From positions 1 to 7,917 of the forward strand of contig DCHO01000071.1 of assembly GCA_002315655.1 (NCBI GenBank): DNA of 7,917 nucleotides, written 5' to 3'. The stretch's first letter is position 1. Each line of letters opens with the position of its first letter. Position numbers and translations under genes: made by a program. The notes under the pieces are model-generated. The model was given only the letters and a program-made list of their open reading frames with translations. It made no database searches and was not told where the DNA came from. The stretch is from Christensenella sp. UBA1750 (GTDB lineage Bacteria; Bacillota; Clostridia; Christensenellales; UBA1750). Shown in pieces: positions 1-5,345 of the stretch.

Positions 1-87
1 GAGGCCATCACCGCAAATGACGACAGAATCTGCCGTGTGACCTTTGATGTGACGCCCACGCCGCCGTTCTCCGTGGAGTGGGAATAG
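1..87 (+). CDS. C-terminal 28 residues of an unidentified protein (5' end outside window)
   Basis: An open frame runs from base 1 to a TAG at 85-87 and reads EAITANDDRICRVTF followed by DVTPTPPFSVEWE. It is directly followed by a strong intrinsic terminator, which supports this being the genuine end of a transcribed gene. The fragment is too short to place in a family. It has no membrane segment and ends in a proline- and aromatic-rich tail that could be a beta-strand edge, but that is a guess. No function is assigned. Confidence 0.6.
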   Translation, partial: EAITANDDRICRVTFDVTPTPPFSVEWE

Positions 88-98
88 AAAATGAAAAG

Positions 99-138
99 GA
101 TTTCTCTGCCTGACGAATCGGGCAGTGAAATCTTTTTT
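99..138 (+). terminator. Intrinsic terminator of the upstream gene
   Basis: A hairpin has arms GATTTC-T-CTGCCTGA (99-113) and TCGGGCAG-T-GAAATC (118-132) around a CGAA tetraloop. That gives 14 pairs, including one G-U, plus one T-T mismatch. Six T follow at once (133-138). It starts 11 bases after the stop of the partial upstream gene. It also shows that the ATG at 91 is not a gene start, because that reading frame would pass through the terminator. Confidence 0.88.
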
Positions 139-139
139 A

Positions 140-168
140 TTGCAAGTGCAATGAACACAATGTATAAT
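140..168 (+). promoter_or_regulatory. Sigma-A type promoter for the HicB-like/hydrolase operon
   Basis: TTGCAA (140-145), a 17-base spacer and a perfect TATAAT (163-168). Transcription would start near 175, only about 15 bases before the HicB-like ATG at 190, so the ribosome binding site ACGGAGG (174-180) would lie at the extreme 5' end of the message. The -35 begins two bases past the terminator T-run, so the two units are packed back to back. Confidence 0.8.
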
Positions 169-189
169 CAGAAACGGAGGATTTTGTCG

Positions 190-420
190 ATGAAGACATT
201 GAATGAATATATGGCGATGCGCTACAAGATGGAAATCATCGAAGACCCGTCGGAGGGAGGCTTTGTGGTTTCCTTCCCCGAGCTGCCGGGTTGTCTGACC
301 TGCGGCGAGTCGCTTGAGGAGGCAGTTGCTTCTGCCAAGGACGCACAAAAGGCATGGAAATGTCCGAAATGGACAGAGCATATATACGATGAATCAATTT
401 TAGGAGGAACGAACGTATGA
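190..420 (+). CDS. HicB-like antitoxin-family protein, short form (76 aa)
   Basis: The start at 190 is chosen because ACGGAGG (174-180) lies 9 bases upstream and a promoter sits at 140-168; the longer frame from 91 crosses a terminator. Residues 1-45 match the HicB fold: MKTLNEYMAMRYKMEI, then EGGFVVSFPELPGCLTCGES and a helix LEEAVASAKDAQKAW. The motif GGFVVSFPELPGC is characteristic of HicB (RNase-H-like) proteins. Firmicute members usually run past 100 residues and carry a C-terminal ribbon-helix-helix DNA-binding domain. Here the family match stops after KAW, and about 20 unrelated residues (KCPKWTEHIYDESILGGTNV) end the protein. No HicA toxin is visible on either side. The stop overlaps the hydrolase ATG (ATGA, 417-420), so the two are translationally coupled. 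It may be a solitary or decayed antitoxin, or a domain reused with the hydrolase. The family is fairly sure; the function is not. Confidence 0.82.
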   Translation: MKTLNEYMAMRYKMEIIEDPSEGGFVVSFPELPGCLTCGESLEEAVASAKDAQKAWKCPKWTEHIYDESILGGTNV

Positions 421-1886
421 GAAATGTGACCCCGGAATCCGTCGGCGTGCACAGTGCGGCGGTGGAAGAATACCTGCGTGTGCTGGATAAGAACCATCTT
501 TATACCCATAACGTGCTGATCGCAAGAGGCAACGAGCTGCTGCTGGAAACCTATGTAAAGCCCTTCCACAAGGACTTTCTGCATCGGGAATATTCCGTCA
601 CCAAGTCCTTTGTGGCGCTGGCGGTGGGCTTTGCCCAGCAGGACGGGCTTCTGAACCTTGATGACCCCATCGAAAAATTCTTCCCGAAGGAATGCGCCCG
701 ACAGAAGGACGAGTACATGAAAAAACAGACCGTGCGGCAGATGATGATGATGTCCACGGCCAAGACCGCCCAGAACTGGTTTGCCGCCAAGCCCGAGGAT
801 CGCGTGCAGTTCTATTTTGACAACCCCACGCCTGCGCGTCCGGCGGGGAGCTACTTTGAGTACGATTCCTCCGGCACCTTCGTGGTGGGTTCTCTCATCG
901 AGCGAATCACGGGCAAGAACATCGTGGACTATCTCAGGGAGAAAATGTTCGACAAAATCGGCGTGTCTAAGGAAGCGTATATGCTTTTCTGCCCCGGCGG
1001 ACAGTCCTGGAGCGATTCCGCGTTCCTGATGAAGGCTACCGACCTGATGAAATCCGCACGCTTTGTGTTAAGCGGCGGGGCATGGAACGGTGAGCAGATT
1101 TTGAGCCGAGATTTTGTGAAGGCCGCCACCTCCAAGCTCATCGGCAACGATGAGGGCACGGGCGCGGTCAACGAGCAGGGCTACGGCTACTACATCTGGA
1201 AGACCTGGGGCGAAGGCTTCTTCTTCAACGGCATGGGTTGCCAGTTTGCCGTTTGCGTGCCGGAAAAAGACCTGATTCTGGTCTACAACGGCGACAACCA
1301 GGGTAACGAGGCCGCCATCCACACCGTCATCGGCAAGTTCTTTGAATTGGTGGTTTCCGATGCGGGTGAGGTGCTGCCGGAGGACGAGGCGGCGTATCAG
1401 TCCTTACAGAATTATGCGGAGAAGATGGAACTGACTTACGCATGGGACGGAAAGGAAAACCCGCTGGCGGATCAGGTCAACGGAAAATTCTTCGTCTGCA
1501 AGCCCAATCCCATGGGCATTTCCAACTTCACCCTGCGCTTTGACGGCAACAAGGGCATTTTCGCCTACAAAAACCAGCAGGGCGACAAGGCCTTTGCCTT
1601 CGGTCTGGGGCACAACGAATTCGGCTCCTTCCCGCAGACGGGCTATTCCGACACCGTGGGCACCCGCCCGGGCAAGCACTTATACGGCTGCGCGGCCTCC
1701 GGCGCATGGAAGAGCGACCACGAGCTGTGGCTGAAAGTACAGCTCATTGACGATTATTTCGGCAACTTTGATGCGGTTTTCTCCTTCTCGGACGATTTTA
1801 ATGTCGTGAAGCTCAAAATGGAAAAGACGGCCGAGGACTTCCTCAATGAATATCAGGGCGTGGCCATCGGATTGGCCGGGAAATAG
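417..1886 (+). CDS. Serine hydrolase, class C beta-lactamase/PBP-like family (489 aa)
   Basis: It starts at an ATG overlapping the previous stop, with AGGAGG (402-407) 9 bases upstream. The catalytic SxxK motif is S60-V-T-K63 in REYSVTKSFVALAVG. The second motif is Y149-D-S151 in YFEYDSSG, where YxN is usual. The region that normally holds the KTG/HxG element reads F-N-G-M-G around 270-274, within GYGYYIWKTWGEGFFFNGMG. Residues ~15-310 form the beta-lactamase domain. Residues ~340-489 are a separate beta-rich tail of the kind seen in large clostridial members. There is no signal peptide or membrane segment, so it is probably cytoplasmic. Family members are esterases, D-aminopeptidases or transpeptidase-like enzymes rather than antibiotic resistance enzymes, and the substrate cannot be read from sequence. 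Four consecutive ATG codons (741-752) encode MMMM. A hairpin at 1900-1927 follows. Confidence 0.9.
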   Translation: MRNVTPESVGVHSAAVEEYLRVLDKNHLYTHNVLIARGNELLLETYVKPFHKDFLHREYSVTKSFVALAVGFAQQDGLLNLDDPIEKFFPKECARQKDEYMKKQTVRQMMMMSTAKTAQNWFAAKPEDRVQFYFDNPTPARPAGSYFEYDSSGTFVVGSLIERITGKNIVDYLREKMFDKIGVSKEAYMLFCPGGQSWSDSAFLMKATDLMKSARFVLSGGAWNGEQILSRDFVKAATSKLIGNDEGTGAVNEQGYGYYIWKTWGEGFFFNGMGCQFAVCVPEKDLILVYNGDNQGNEAAIHTVIGKFFELVVSDAGEVLPEDEAAYQSLQNYAEKMELTYAWDGKENPLADQVNGKFFVCKPNPMGISNFTLRFDGNKGIFAYKNQQGDKAFAFGLGHNEFGSFPQTGYSDTVGTRPGKHLYGCAASGAWKSDHELWLKVQLIDDYFGNFDAVFSFSDDFNVVKLKMEKTAEDFLNEYQGVAIGLAGK

Positions 1887-1899
1887 AATTTCATAAAAA

Positions 1900-1927
1900 C
1901 AGGCTTTCGGAGCGATCCGAAGGCCTG
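1900..1927 (+). terminator. Hairpin terminator after the serine hydrolase (weak T-run)
   Basis: A 12-pair stem, CAGGCTTTCGGA (1900-1911) with TCCGAAGGCCTG (1916-1927), has one G-U pair and closes on a GCGA (GNRA-type) tetraloop. It lies 13 bases after the stop codon and is preceded by an A-run (AAAAA). The downstream tract (CTTGTATAAATAAT) is only moderately T-rich, so termination may be incomplete, but its position between a stop and a new promoter fits a terminator. Confidence 0.72.
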
Positions 1928-1943
1928 CTTGTATAAATAATAC

Positions 1944-1972
1944 TTGATATTCCGGACAACCTGTGATATACT
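1944..1972 (+). promoter_or_regulatory. Strong extended -10 promoter of the ATPase-like/symporter gene
   Basis: TTGATA (1944-1949), a 17-base spacer, and TATACT (1967-1972) preceded by TGA, which makes an extended -10 (TGn). The predicted start falls near 1979, inside the first copy of the ATTATGAAAG repeat. No better promoter lies between the hydrolase hairpin and the next gene. Confidence 0.8.
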
Positions 1973-2008
1973 GCATAATTATGAAAGAATTATGCAAGAT
2001 TATGAAAG
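1973..2008 (+). promoter_or_regulatory. Candidate operator or leader element: three phased ATTATGMAAG repeats and an inverted repeat
   Basis: Three copies begin at 1978 (ATTATGAAAG), 1989 (ATTATGCAAG) and 1999 (ATTATGAAAG), 11 and 10 bases apart, which is one helical turn each. The first two also form a perfect inverted repeat, GCATAATT (1973-1980) with AATTATGC (1988-1995), with a 7-base spacer. All of this sits directly on the predicted transcription start. It could be a repressor site read as DNA or a short 5' UTR hairpin. The structure is seen; the role is inferred. Confidence 0.5.
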
Positions 2009-2026
2009 GAGCCGGATGGTCTGCTT

Positions 2027-3631
2027 ATGAGGGAAGAATATAAGGTAACTGCGGAAAACAGGCTGATTCTGTGTGATGAGCTGCCTGAGAAGGCCGGGGA
2101 ATTCTGTGGGAAATATATGAAGGACAAGCGGGATATCCTGCGGCTGCGGTTCACGTTGGAGGAATGTCTGCTGAATTGGCTCACCGAGGACGCCATTGGC
2201 AAAACGCTGATTTTCTCTAGCGAAAAAAAGCTGCTGCGCAAGCCCTATATTGAGCTGCGTTTTTCCGGTGTGCCCATCAATCCCTATCTGCGCGATACGA
2301 AAAACGAGTTGGGGGCTTACGGAAGAAGCACCCTGCGGACACTGGGGTTGAGCCCGACCTACGGATATGAGGATAAGTTCAATGTCCTCAGGTTTGATCT
2401 GACCGTCCGCAAGCTCACCACGTTGCAGCAGCTGGCGATGGTCATCGGTACTTCGGTGCTTGTGGGTCTGCTGGGTCTGCTGCTGCCGGACAATGTGCTT
2501 TCCGTGGTGCGGGACAGTGTGATCACTCCGGTTTACAGCACCTTTTTCAAGATGCTGAATTGTGTCGCAGGGCCGATGATCCTGCTTTCCGTGGCCTGGG
2601 GCGTGTATGGCATCGGCGATGCCGCGACGCTTTCCCGTGCGGGAAAGAAAATGCTGGCTTCCTTCATCGGGCTGGATTTTCTGGTGGCGATCTTAGCCGG
2701 AATCATTTTGTTCCCGCTGTTCGGGCTGCATTTGAGTTCGGGCGGCACCGGGGGACTGAGCCTTTTTGAAATTTTTACCATGCTGCTGAACGTCATTCCC
2801 GCCAACATTGTGGAACCGTTTTCCAGCGGCAACACACTGCAGATCATCTTCTTAGGCTTTGCGCTGGGCATTGCGCTGCTGTTTCTCGGCAAGCGCACGG
2901 AATATGTGGCAAAGGCCATTGAGCAGATCAACTACCTTGTGCAGTTTTTCATGGAGCTCTTAAGCAAGCTGGTGCCTTATGTGGTGTTTCTGGTCATTGT
3001 GAGTCTCTTGTGGTCGGGCACCTTTGAGGTGCTGCTCACCTCCTGGAAAATTTTGGCTATGGTGGCGCTGGGTGCGTTGATCACGGCGACAGCTTACTAT
3101 GTTCACACCTCCGGGCATTTGCACATCGGCATCGGAGCTTTGGCAAAAAAATGCCTGCCGGGCTTTCTGGTCGCCTTCACAACGGCATCCTCTGCGGCGG
3201 CTTTCTCCACCAATATGGAGGTTTGCAAGAAGAAGCTGGGGGTCTCGGATTCGGTCTCGGGTTTCGGCGTGCCGCTGGCCATGGTGCTGCACAAGCCCAT
3301 TTCCGTCATCAACATCCTGTGCGTGAGCTTCTTTTTCGCGCAGGTGTACGGCATTGAGTGTTCGCTTTCGTGGATGTTCTCCGCAGTGTTCATCAGCGCC
3401 ATGCTGGCCATTGCAACCCCGCCCGTCTCCGGCGGCGGTACCTGCGCCTATACCCTCATGATGGCCACGCTGGGCATCCCCATCGAAGCCCTCGGCATCG
3501 CGCTTGCCATTGATATGCTCTCCGACTTCCTCATTACAGGATGTCAGATGTTCGTGCTGCTGCCCACCGTGGCAAATGTGGCCTCCCGCATCGGCATGAT
3601 TGACGAAAATATCCTCAAGGCCAAATCGTAA
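2027..3631 (+). CDS. Fusion of an ATPase-like (HATPase/anti-sigma fold) domain to a divergent dicarboxylate/amino acid:cation symporter (534 aa)
   Basis: Residues ~1-128 are soluble and resemble RsbW/SpoIIAB-type HATPase domains. An N-box-like helix, RLRFTLEECLLNWL (E45, E46, N50), is followed by IELRFSGVPINPY and a C-terminal NVLRFDL strand; the usual DxGxP/GxGL nucleotide-binding residues are altered. Residues ~133-520 are a DAACS (SLC1/GltP-like) transporter with about eight membrane helices plus two re-entrant hairpins. HP1 is at TTASSAAAFSTNME (385-398), HP2 is at TPPVSGGGTCAY (464-475), and helix 8 is at AIDMLSDFLITGCQMF (494-509). By-eye alignment to GltPh puts HKPIS (422-426) at the NMDGT motif, I503 at the substrate-binding arginine, Q507 at the asparagine and L511 at the sodium aspartate. 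The family is clear, but substrate and coupling ion cannot be assumed. AAAGGAG (2005-2011) is 15 bases from the ATG. There is no other standard start codon in this frame after the in-frame TGA at 2003. It could be a transporter gated by its cytosolic domain, or a membrane sensor. Confidence 0.85.
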   Translation: MREEYKVTAENRLILCDELPEKAGEFCGKYMKDKRDILRLRFTLEECLLNWLTEDAIGKTLIFSSEKKLLRKPYIELRFSGVPINPYLRDTKNELGAYGRSTLRTLGLSPTYGYEDKFNVLRFDLTVRKLTTLQQLAMVIGTSVLVGLLGLLLPDNVLSVVRDSVITPVYSTFFKMLNCVAGPMILLSVAWGVYGIGDAATLSRAGKKMLASFIGLDFLVAILAGIILFPLFGLHLSSGGTGGLSLFEIFTMLLNVIPANIVEPFSSGNTLQIIFLGFALGIALLFLGKRTEYVAKAIEQINYLVQFFMELLSKLVPYVVFLVIVSLLWSGTFEVLLTSWKILAMVALGALITATAYYVHTSGHLHIGIGALAKKCLPGFLVAFTTASSAAAFSTNMEVCKKKLGVSDSVSGFGVPLAMVLHKPISVINILCVSFFFAQVYGIECSLSWMFSAVFISAMLAIATPPVSGGGTCAYTLMMATLGIPIEALGIALAIDMLSDFLITGCQMFVLLPTVANVASRIGMIDENILKAKS

Positions 3632-3633
3632 AA

Positions 3634-3698
3634 CCTGCATAAAAAACCGCCGCATCGAAGGGAAAAATCCTTCGGTGCGGCAGCTTTGCTTTTGCAGG
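3634..3698. terminator. Bidirectional terminator between convergent genes
   Basis: The core stem is GCCGCATCGAAGG (3649-3661) with CCTTCGGTGCGGC (3669-3681), 13 pairs including one wobble, with loop GAAAAAT. An outer stem, CCTGCA (3634-3639) with TGCAGG (3693-3698), encloses it. On the minus strand the stem is followed by GG and six T (complement of 3641-3646), which makes a good terminator for the antiporter. On the plus strand a looser AGCTTTGCTTTT run follows, serving the symporter. The core stem begins 17 bases from the plus-strand stop and ends 21 bases from the minus-strand stop. Confidence 0.85.
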
Positions 3699-3702
3699 AT
3701 AA

Positions 3703-4989
3703 TTATTTCGCCTTGGCGTTGAGCTTGTTCTGGCGGCGGTTCCTGACCTCTTCGCTCATGGGCTGGATGTCGCCGGCCTTGGTCAGTGCCCACTTGGTCA
3801 TAAGCGGGCCGATGAGCTCATAGATGAGAATGGCAAAAAGCGTGATGTTGCGGATTAAGTCGCCCTGCTGTCCCAAGGCCTTTGCGGATACGCACATTCC
3901 CAGCGCGACGCCCGCCTGCGGCAGCAGCGTGATGCCCAAATACTTGCAGACCTTTTCGTCACAGTGGGTCATCTTGGCGGAGATGAGTGCGCCGTAATAT
4001 TTGCCGATGGAGCGCACCACGATAAAGATGATGCCCAGCAGCACGATGGTGAAGTCGGTAAAGACGCTAAGTTCCAGTTCCGCGCCGGAAATGACGAAGA
4101 ACACGGCAAACAGGGGGGATGTCCACTTGTCCGCACCTGCCATCAGGTCTTCGGAAAGCGGGCAGAGGTTGCAGAAAATCGTGCCCAGCATCATGCAGAC
4201 CAGAAGGGACGAGAAGCCCACCTTGACTGCGCCGATGTGGAACTCGCACATGGACAGTGCCACGGTGACGAAAACAAAGGCGATGGTCATGTTCAGACGG
4301 TTGGTGTTGGAGTTGAACAGCTTTTCCAGCTTGGTGAGGAAATAGCCCATGATGCCGCCCAAAAGGAGGGAGCCGATGATCTCGATAAAGGGATTGACCA
4401 AAATGGAAACCATATCGGGCTTGCCGGTAATCAGGGCTTTTGCAATGCCGAAGGACACGGCAAACACCACAAGACCCACTGCGTCGTCCAGCGCGACGAT
4501 GGGAAGCAGCAGGTCGGTAAGCTTGCCCTTGGCCTTGTATTGGCGCACGACCATAAGCGTTGCGGCAGGGGCGGTTGCGGTGGCGATGGCGCCCATGGTG
4601 ATGGCCTGCGGGACTGTGAGCTTGTCGCCGGAGAGGTACACAAAGCCGATTAAAGCAATGTCAACCAGGAAAGCGGCGGTCAGCGCCTGAAAAATGCCGA
4701 TGACGGTGGCTTGTTTGCCGGTCTGTTTTAAGGAAGACAGGCGGAACTCGTTGCCGATGGAAAAGGCGATGAAGCCCAGTGCCACGTTGGACACCAGCGA
4801 CAGCTTTTCCACGCTCTCGTAGGTCGTAAAGCCCAGACCGGGAATGTTGAGCTTGCCCAAACAATAGGGGCCGACTAAGATGCCCGCGACCAGATACGCC
4901 GTGACGGCGGGCAGCTTGAAGGGCTTGAACACGCGGGTCATGAGCAGACCCGCCAAAATGGCTACGGAAAGAGATAACAATGTCTCCAT
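3703..4989 (-). CDS. Cation:proton antiporter, CPA2 (KefB/NapA-like) family (428 aa)
   Basis: It is an integral membrane protein with about twelve hydrophobic helices and PF00999-type signatures. These are KLPAVTAYLVAGILVGPYCLG (split here at residues 25-34 and 35-45), the unwound-helix segment ATATAPAAT (136-144), and the paired acidic ion-binding residues D168-D169 in VALDDAVGL, as expected for electrogenic CPA2 exchangers. Other signatures are a conserved basic segment VVRSIGK (R326, K330) and LLPQAGVALGM (355-365). The protein ends about 25 residues after the last helix with a short basic tail and has no RCK/TrkA-N regulatory domain, so it is an exchanger core only. It would exchange Na+ or K+ for H+ at the cytoplasmic membrane; the ion is not readable. 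The start is set by AAAGGAGT on the minus strand (5009-5002), 12 bases before the ATG. A minus-strand promoter lies at 5056-5084 and a strong terminator follows the stop. Confidence 0.92.
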   Translation of the reverse strand: METLLSLSVAILAGLLMTRVFKPFKLPAVTAYLVAGILVGPYCLGKLNIPGLGFTTYESVEKLSLVSNVALGFIAFSIGNEFRLSSLKQTGKQATVIGIFQALTAAFLVDIALIGFVYLSGDKLTVPQAITMGAIATATAPAATLMVVRQYKAKGKLTDLLLPIVALDDAVGLVVFAVSFGIAKALITGKPDMVSILVNPFIEIIGSLLLGGIMGYFLTKLEKLFNSNTNRLNMTIAFVFVTVALSMCEFHIGAVKVGFSSLLVCMMLGTIFCNLCPLSEDLMAGADKWTSPLFAVFFVISGAELELSVFTDFTIVLLGIIFIVVRSIGKYYGALISAKMTHCDEKVCKYLGITLLPQAGVALGMCVSAKALGQQGDLIRNITLFAILIYELIGPLMTKWALTKAGDIQPMSEEVRNRRQNKLNAKAK

Positions 4990-5055
4990 AGTAAACCGAA
5001 TACTCCTTTGAATCTGAAATCCGTGTTGTTCGGGTTTTCATCCGCACAGGGGATA

Positions 5056-5084
5056 ATTGTAGTGATATAATGCGCACAATTCAA
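5056..5084 (-). promoter_or_regulatory. Promoter of the cation:proton antiporter gene
   Basis: On the minus strand TTGAAT (5084-5079), a 17-base spacer and TACAAT (5061-5056) form a near-consensus sigma-A promoter. It predicts a start near 5049 and a 5' UTR of about 60 bases. Its -35 lies 14 bases from the edge of the palindromic element at 5098-5261. Confidence 0.68.
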
Positions 5085-5097
5085 GCATTTTTTCGTT

Positions 5098-5261
5098 AAG
5101 GCAACAGCACACAAATGAGGTGGTGCAGTGACGAATGAATTTTTCGTCAGATGCGATTGCAGAAAGCGAAGGTTTACTGGAGGTAAATCGAGATTTCTGC
5201 AAGATGCAGATGGCGAAAAAGGCATCGTCAATGCTGCCGCTGAGTTGTGCGCTGTTGCCTT
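5098..5261. repeat. 164-base imperfect palindrome with 17-base terminal inverted repeats (MITE-like or structured-RNA repeat)
   Basis: The ends are AAGGCAACAGCACACAA (5098-5114) and TTGTGCGCTGTTGCCTT (5245-5261), which are inverted copies with 16 of 17 matches. The symmetry continues inward. GCAGTGACGA (5125-5134) faces TCGTCAATGC (5225-5234), and TTTTTCGTCA (5140-5149) faces TGGCGAAAAA (5211-5220). GCAGAAA (5159-5165) faces TTTCTGC (5194-5200), and TTTAC (5173-5177) faces GTAAA (5183-5187). All arms share one centre near 5180, so nearly the whole element can fold into one long interrupted hairpin. It lies between two divergent promoters and codes for nothing convincing. With neighbouring flank, it accounts for most of the 356-base gap between the antiporter and manA. 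A miniature inverted-repeat transposable element is the simplest reading; a structured RNA is the alternative. Confidence 0.75.
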
Positions 5262-5283
5262 TGGGCACATAAAGGTTTTTTCG

Positions 5284-5312
5284 TTGCATTTATTCTGAAA
5301 AACCGCTATACT
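5284..5312 (+). promoter_or_regulatory. Promoter of manA
   Basis: TTGCAT (5284-5289), a 17-base spacer and TATACT (5307-5312). The predicted start is near 5319, with ribosome binding site AAAGGAGGAA (5331-5340) ahead of the ATG at 5346. Two inverted repeats overlap it. CGCTA (5304-5308) with TAGCG (5316-5320) spans the -10, and GGTTTTT (5274-5280) with AAAAACC (5298-5304) flanks the -35. Either could be a regulator site. Confidence 0.75.
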
Positions 5313-5345
5313 GGTTAGCGTTGACAGACAAAAGGAGGAACGCAC

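Noticed and set aside
91..189. Longer N-terminus (ATG at 91) for the HicB-like protein
   Set aside because: This stretch holds a 14-pair intrinsic terminator with a T-run and the operon promoter. The ATG at 190 has a proper ribosome binding site and begins where the family similarity begins.
417..1886. Calling the serine hydrolase an antibiotic-resistance beta-lactamase
   Set aside because: It lacks a signal peptide, the second motif is YDS instead of YxN, and no KTG motif is seen. The large intracellular members of this family are generally not resistance enzymes.
2960..3793. 277-residue open frame on the minus strand opposite the symporter
   Set aside because: Its composition (rich in H, Q, G, R) is that of an antisense shadow. 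It runs across the bidirectional terminator and into the antiporter gene, and has no recognisable domain.
3964..4653. 229-residue plus-strand open frame opposite the antiporter
   Set aside because: It is a shadow of a well-supported membrane protein gene, with histidine/aspartate/glycine-rich low-complexity content and no matching domain.
5098..5261. CRISPR array or tRNA gene in the repeat-rich intergenic region
   Set aside because: The structure is one symmetric palindrome, not regularly spaced direct repeats with unique spacers, and no cloverleaf with T-loop and anticodon arm is visible.
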